From contig JBKQLZ010000278.1 of NCBI GenBank assembly GCA_052146895.1, positions 1 through 10,135 of the forward strand: a DNA stretch of 10,135 nucleotides, given 5' to 3'. Under the pieces are notes generated by a model. That model ran no database searches. It was not told the DNA's origin and saw only the letters and a program-made list of their open reading frames with translations. Below, piece by piece: positions 6,955 to 10,135 of the stretch. The position numbers were made by a program, and so were the translations under genes. How positions within the stretch are numbered: the first letter of the stretch is position 1; each line of letters starts with the position of its first letter. This stretch comes from Palsa-601 sp052146895. GTDB taxonomy: Bacteria > Actinomycetota > Acidimicrobiia > Acidimicrobiales > Bog-793.

Positions 6955-7058
6955 TCCGCGATCCTAGGACGTACGCGCCATCGACGGTTCGACCGGGTTC
7001 ACTACGGCGGTACGGCCAGAGGCTAAGACTGTCGCGTGCGCGAAGGAGGCTCGGGCTG
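6955..7058. promoter_or_regulatory. Divergent intergenic region driving both gene groups
   Basis: These 104 bases separate the - strand aminosugar operon from the + strand glycosyltransferase pair, so promoters for both should lie here. On the - strand TAGGAT (+ strand 6961-6966) fits the actinobacterial TAnnnT -10 and lies six bases before the GTG, which would give a leaderless message. The same bases contain the AGGA that could serve as Shine-Dalgarno. On the + strand TAAGAC (7024-7029) is a weak -10 candidate. Short palindromes CCTAGG (6963-6968) and CGTACG (6970-6975) and a CGGT-TCG-ACCG repeat (6985-6995) are present. I see no convincing -35 hexamers. Confidence 0.4.
7043..7049 (+). promoter_or_regulatory. 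Strong ribosome binding site fixing the start of the two-domain GT2 gene
   Basis: AAGGAGG is a perfect Shine-Dalgarno core, nine bases before GTG 7059. The in-frame ATG at 7068 would be 18 bases away, too far, so the GTG is preferred. It is the best ribosome binding site in the window. Confidence 0.8.
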
Positions 7059-9020
7059 GTGACCCGGATGAACGGAATGCCCAGGATTGCCTTGGAGCGT
7101 GTGCTGAGATCCGCCGACCACGTCCTCCACGTTGCCGGCCGCCGCATCTACCTGACGGCCCTCGGGGGTGCGAAAGGGGCGGGGACCGATGCGCCGGGGT
7201 CCGAGCGCGACGAGGCGGGCTCGCCGGCGTCACAAAGCGATGTGGGCGTGAGCAAGTCAGCTGCCCGGCTGGCTCGCCGGCTGGTCGAAGCGAGCGTGCG
7301 GCGGGTCCGGGAGCGCTATCCGCTCGACGCAGCCCACGACACCGAGCGATATCACGCGTGGCTCCGCTCCAACGGGGAAGAAGTCCGTCTCCGACCCGGG
7401 TGCGCGCCTCTCCCGGGCGGGAGTGGCGCCACCGTGGCGCCGGTTGAGCTCTCGGGCTCGACACCGATGTTCAGCGTGGTCGTGCCCGTCTATCGGCCGC
7501 CGCTCTGGGCGCTTCGGGCATGCGTGGACTCCGTCCTGTCGCAGACGTTGAACGACTTCGAGCTGAGAGTCTGCGACGACGCCGGCGGAGACCCTCGCGT
7601 AACTGAGCTACTCGAGTCGTACGCTGGCGATCCCCGCGTCGTAGTGATGTGCGCAGCGGCGAACGGCGGCATCTCCGCCGCCACGAACCTGGCTTTGGAG
7701 GGCGCGCGCGGCGACTACGTCGCGTTCCTCGACCACGACGACGTCCTGTCTCCTAAGGCGTTGGAGGAGATGGCCCGGGCTCTCACCGCGAACGAGCTCG
7801 CTGACGTCGCCTACAGCGACAGCGACAAGGTGGGGCCGGACGGCACGAGGTATTCGCCCTCCTTCAAACCCGAATGGTCTCCTGAGTACCTCCTCTCGAA
7901 CATGTACCTCGGCCATCTCCTCGTCATTCGCCGTTCACTCGTCGAGCAGGTCGGTGGCCTCCGGAGCACTTACGACGGCAGCCAGGACTACGACCTCGCG
8001 CTGCGGTGCACTGAGCTCGCACGCGGCGTCGTGCACGTCCCGCAGGTCCTCTATCACTGGCGCGTCTCGTCGGTCTCGGCAGCGGCGAACCCGCTCGCCA
8101 AACCGTGGGCGTACGAGGCGGGCCGCCAAGCACTCGAGGATGCGCTGTCCCGACGCTCGAGACCGGCGCATGTCTCGATGCCGGCGAGGATGCCCGGCAG
8201 GTACTCCATCCGCCCACGGCCGGTCGGGACTCCCGTCACGCTCGGGCTGATCGCCACGGGGCGCCTGGTGAGCGACGTGCTCCTGCGCTCGTCGATGAAG
8301 GCGTTGGAGAACGCTGCGGGCGTACCCTGCGAGCTCGTCGTGGCGCTTCGCGCTGGCCGGGACAGTGGCTTCGAGGCCGGCGGGGCCCGAGTCGTCACCC
8401 CGGGCTCGACGTCCTGGGGTGCGGCAGCAAACCTCATCATGCAGGCGGCCCGCACGGACCGAGTGGCGCTCGTGGACCCGACTTGTGTGCCTCTCGAGCG
8501 TGGGTGGATGACTTCGCTCGTGGAGCAGGTCGATCGCCCCGGCGTCGGCGCAGCCGGGGCACGGCTGCTCGAGGGCCGCAAAGTTCGGCACGCGGGTCTC
8601 GTGCTCGGGCTCGAGGGCCTGGCCGGCAATGTGCTGCGCGGGCTGCCGAGCTCGCGCCCGGGCTACCTGTCGCTCGCCTCGGCGCTGCGCGATGTGACGG
8701 CCGTGAGCGGCGAGTGCATGATGACCACGCGCCGGCTGGTGGAAGAGGTGGGAGGCTTCGACGAGGAGCTTCCGCTCGGCCTGTGCGAGGTCGCGTACTG
8801 CCTCGAGCTTGCGAGGCGGGGATTGCGAGTGGTCTTCGATCCTGCCGCCGAGCTGCGGGTGCTCCGCCCCGCCGCCCGGGCGCCAGTCGACCCGGCTGCG
8901 CGCCGGGCGTTCGCCGAGCGCTTCGCGACCGAGCTAGCCGAGGGGGACCCCTTCTACAGCAGCCACCTCGAGCTCGAAGCTCCTTTCTGCCGTATCCGCC
9001 TGGGCGATGCAGCCACATGA
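7059..9020 (+). CDS. Two-domain GT2 glycosyltransferase with a degenerate C-terminal GT2 domain
   Basis: This 653-residue protein has the layout of O-antigen-type tandem GT2 proteins. Residues 1-135 are a poorly conserved leader with a helical segment (66-105). The first GT-A domain (about 137-365) is intact. It has FSVVVPVYRPP (138-148), the DXD-type LDHDDVL (224-230), SDSDKVGPDG (253-262), FKPEWSP (269-275), GSQDYDLALR (307-316) with the catalytic-region Asp, and LYHWR (331-335). The second half (about 390-635) keeps the skeleton, e.g. GVGAAGARLLEG, HAGLVLGL, VSGECMM and VGGFDEELP. However, the usual nucleotide-binding NNDT reads VDPT (472-475) and the N-D-V-D motif reads C-E-V-A (576-579), so it is probably inactive. 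Conserved pieces are collinear in one frame, so this is divergence, not frameshift. The stop overlaps the next gene in ATGA. Substrates unknown. Confidence 0.88.
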   Translation: MTRMNGMPRIALERVLRSADHVLHVAGRRIYLTALGGAKGAGTDAPGSERDEAGSPASQSDVGVSKSAARLARRLVEASVRRVRERYPLDAAHDTERYHAWLRSNGEEVRLRPGCAPLPGGSGATVAPVELSGSTPMFSVVVPVYRPPLWALRACVDSVLSQTLNDFELRVCDDAGGDPRVTELLESYAGDPRVVVMCAAANGGISAATNLALEGARGDYVAFLDHDDVLSPKALEEMARALTANELADVAYSDSDKVGPDGTRYSPSFKPEWSPEYLLSNMYLGHLLVIRRSLVEQVGGLRSTYDGSQDYDLALRCTELARGVVHVPQVLYHWRVSSVSAAANPLAKPWAYEAGRQALEDALSRRSRPAHVSMPARMPGRYSIRPRPVGTPVTLGLIATGRLVSDVLLRSSMKALENAAGVPCELVVALRAGRDSGFEAGGARVVTPGSTSWGAAANLIMQAARTDRVALVDPTCVPLERGWMTSLVEQVDRPGVGAAGARLLEGRKVRHAGLVLGLEGLAGNVLRGLPSSRPGYLSLASALRDVTAVSGECMMTTRRLVEEVGGFDEELPLGLCEVAYCLELARRGLRVVFDPAAELRVLRPAARAPVDPAARRAFAERFATELAEGDPFYSSHLELEAPFCRIRLGDAAT

Positions 9021-9991
9021 GCACGTCGGTCTCGGTCTGCCTCTGTTCTTACAACGGCGCCGCCCATCTCGGCGAGCAGCTCGTCTCCCTGTCCGAACAG
9101 ACTCAATCTCCCGACGAGGTCGTGGTAGGCGACGACGGGTCACGCGACGGCACGCCCGAGTTGCTCGAGCAATGGGCAGCGTCAGTGGCGATTCCGGTGC
9201 TGATCGAGCGGCGAGCCGAACCGGTAGGTCACGGCGCGAACCTCGAGAGCGTGCTGCGGCGCGCGAGCTCGAGCATCCTCATGATCTGCGACCAGGACGA
9301 TCGCTGGCATCCTGACAAGGTTCGGCGCCTGGCGCAGCTGCTCGACGCCAAGCCCGAAGCGGCGGGAGCGTTCTCAGACTCTGGCCTCATCGACGACGCG
9401 AGCGAGCAGGTGGAGGGGTCTCTGTGGAAGACGCTGGGTTTCTCTGCTGCAGAGCAGGCCGCGGTGGCCGACGGTCAAGGTCTCGCTGTGCTCCTTAGGA
9501 GAAACGTCGTAGCCGGCCATGCCCTCGCCCTCAGGCGCGACCGGCTCGAGTGGCTGTCCCCGCTCGCAGGCGCCCACCACGCAGATTGGTGGCTCGCCAT
9601 GGGCCTGCTCCTGGACGGTGGCCTCCTGCCAGTCGATGAGCGGTTGGTCGACTATCGGCTGCACAGCGGCAACACAGTCGGCCTGAGGAGCCGGACGAGT
9701 GCGGCGAGCCGCATCGAGTCATCCGACCCCTCTGCTCGCTCCGTTGCCGACGCAGCGCTACTCGAACAACTCGTGGCCCGGTGCGATCAGCTCCGCCCAG
9801 GTCTGCTCAGCGCCGAGCAGCGCTCCCTCTTCGAAGCCAAGATCGCTCATTCGCGCCTGCGCGGCTCACTCCCGAGCAGCAGGGCAGGCAGGCTGTACCC
9901 GGTTGCGAAGGCACTCGTGTCGGGGCGTTACCACCGCAGCGCGAACGGCTGGAGGAGCGCCTTGATCGACTTGGCGGCTCCGCCACGATGA
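9017..9991 (+). CDS. GT2 family glycosyltransferase (rhamnosyltransferase-like group)
   Basis: This 324-residue single-domain GT-A enzyme starts at ATG 9017, which overlaps the preceding TGA in ATGA and implies translational coupling. The frame stays open far upstream (to 8105), but that part is antiparallel-free shadow of the previous gene; the GT2 fold begins right at this ATG. Motifs: VSVCLCSYNGAAHLGEQL (5-22), VVVGDDGSRDGT (35-46), the metal-binding MICDQDDRW (89-97), ADWWLAMG (189-196) with the probable catalytic-base Asp190, and VDYRLHSGNTVG (211-222). The tail SGRYHRSANGWRSALIDL (302-319) recurs in GT2 proteins of O-antigen and capsule loci. It is the only gene here with an ATG start. 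The enzyme is cytosolic or membrane-peripheral and adds one sugar to the glycan; the sugar cannot be predicted. Its stop codon sits in a 14-base tandem duplication. Confidence 0.9.
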   Translation: MSTSVSVCLCSYNGAAHLGEQLVSLSEQTQSPDEVVVGDDGSRDGTPELLEQWAASVAIPVLIERRAEPVGHGANLESVLRRASSSILMICDQDDRWHPDKVRRLAQLLDAKPEAAGAFSDSGLIDDASEQVEGSLWKTLGFSAAEQAAVADGQGLAVLLRRNVVAGHALALRRDRLEWLSPLAGAHHADWWLAMGLLLDGGLLPVDERLVDYRLHSGNTVGLRSRTSAASRIESSDPSARSVADAALLEQLVARCDQLRPGLLSAEQRSLFEAKIAHSRLRGSLPSSRAGRLYPVAKALVSGRYHRSANGWRSALIDLAAPPR

Positions 9992-10005
9992 CTCCGCCAC
10001 GATGA
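9978..10005 (+). repeat. Perfect 14-base tandem duplication spanning the GT2 stop codon
   Basis: CTCCGCCACGATGA occurs at 9978-9991 and again immediately at 9992-10005, followed by a partial CTC. The first copy ends with the TGA stop of the upstream gene (9989-9991), so the second copy is untranslated. The unit is not a multiple of three, which fits a neutral slippage or duplication event outside the reading frame. Confidence 0.9.
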
Positions 10006-10032
10006 CTCGGCCCTAAGAGGGGTTGTTCGCTT

Positions 10033-10078
10033 CTACGCCGGACGGGCACTACGCCGGCCGGCACTATGCCGGAGGATC
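10033..10078. repeat. Three imperfect 15-16 base tandem units at the convergent junction
   Basis: Units begin at 10033 (CTACGCCGGACGGGCA), 10049 (CTACGCCGGCCGGCA) and 10064 (CTATGCCGGAGGATC). On the - strand each unit carries TAG. The TAG in the 10064 unit ends the candidate - strand gene, and the one at 10049 is in the same frame 15 bases further on. The palindrome GCCGGCCGGC (10053-10062) lies within. The array could act as a structured 3' region between convergent genes, but no T-run was seen. Confidence 0.6.
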
Positions 10079-10135
10079 GTTGCCGGCCAGGTTGAGCGCG
10101 AGGTAGGCCGTGCCGGCCGAGTTGACCGGTAGGAG
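10064..10135 (-). CDS. C-terminal end of an unrecognised protein (5' part outside window)
   Basis: Reading in from the right edge on the - strand gives 23 codons ending in TAG (+ strand 10064-10066). The peptide begins LLPVNSAGTAYL, continues ALNLAGND and ends in PPA. It is protein-like (mixed hydrophobic and small residues, no Arg runs) and most third codon positions are G or C, whereas the other two - strand frames give Arg-rich or unconvincing translations. Its placement convergent to the GT2 gene is reasonable. Nothing identifies a family from so short a tail. Confidence 0.4.
   Translation of the reverse strand, partial: LLPVNSAGTAYLALNLAGNDPPA

Noticed and set aside
7423..7442. GTGGCGCC direct repeat with GGCGCC palindromes in the two-domain GT2 gene
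   Set aside because: It lies in a low-complexity Gly/Ala/Val linker within coding sequence and is explained by codon choice.
8105..9016. Long + strand open frame upstream of and continuous with the last GT2 gene
   Set aside because: It overlaps the two-domain GT2 gene in another frame and its translation is Arg/Gly/Pro-rich with no motifs. The GT2 fold starts exactly at ATG 9017, so this is a GC-rich shadow.
8226..9017. Frameshift as cause of the degenerate second GT2 domain
   Set aside because: Recognisable conserved pieces remain collinear in one frame from start to stop, so substitutions explain the decay.
10011..10030. CCCT-AAG-AGGG followed by a T-rich stretch as terminator for the GT2 genes
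   Set aside because: The stem is only four base pairs and the following bases (GTTGTTCG) are not a true T-run; too weak to call.

Overview
The window is GC-rich DNA in which almost every gene opens with GTG, genes sit tightly together and one start has a perfect AAGGAGG Shine-Dalgarno. This suggests a high-GC Gram-positive, most likely Actinomycetota; a deep lineage such as Thermoleophilia is possible but cannot be shown from this sequence alone. It is an interior piece of a surface-glycan (exopolysaccharide or glycoconjugate) biosynthesis locus. No rRNA, tRNA, CRISPR array, transposase or phage gene was seen.

Layout. (1) Bases 1-932, + strand: the C-terminal tail of a FemAB/GNAT (BioF2-like) acyltransferase, then a TylF/MycF-type sugar O-methyltransferase 9 bases downstream. 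(2) Bases 963-6954, - strand: a probable five-gene operon, transcribed right to left. Its order is a DegT-family sugar 3-aminotransferase, a FdtA/QdtA-type cupin 3,4-ketoisomerase, a GT-B glycosyltransferase, a Wzx-type flippase (4-base overlap with the glycosyltransferase) and, after a 101-base gap, a PAPS-dependent sulfotransferase. It converges on the methyltransferase at a 7-bp hairpin (938-954). (3) Bases 6955-7058: a divergent intergenic region. (4) Bases 7059-9991, + strand: a two-domain GT2 protein and a single-domain GT2 protein overlapping by ATGA. (5) Bases 9992-10135: a short repeat-rich junction and the likely C-terminal end of a convergent - strand gene. No gene-free stretch reaches 300 bases.

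How the genes fit together (inference from families): the ketoisomerase and aminotransferase would make a dTDP-3-amino-3,6-dideoxyhexose (Fuc3N or Qui3N type) from dTDP-4-keto-6-deoxyglucose supplied from elsewhere. The three glycosyltransferases would build a repeat unit and the flippase would carry it across the membrane. The methyltransferase, sulfotransferase and possibly the left-edge acyltransferase would decorate it. A sulfated, methylated 3-aminosugar glycan is the most interesting reading. The main oddities are a ketoisomerase whose His-x-His motif reads His-Ala-Ser, a decayed second GT2 domain, and short tandem duplications across the stop codons of both convergent genes at the right end.
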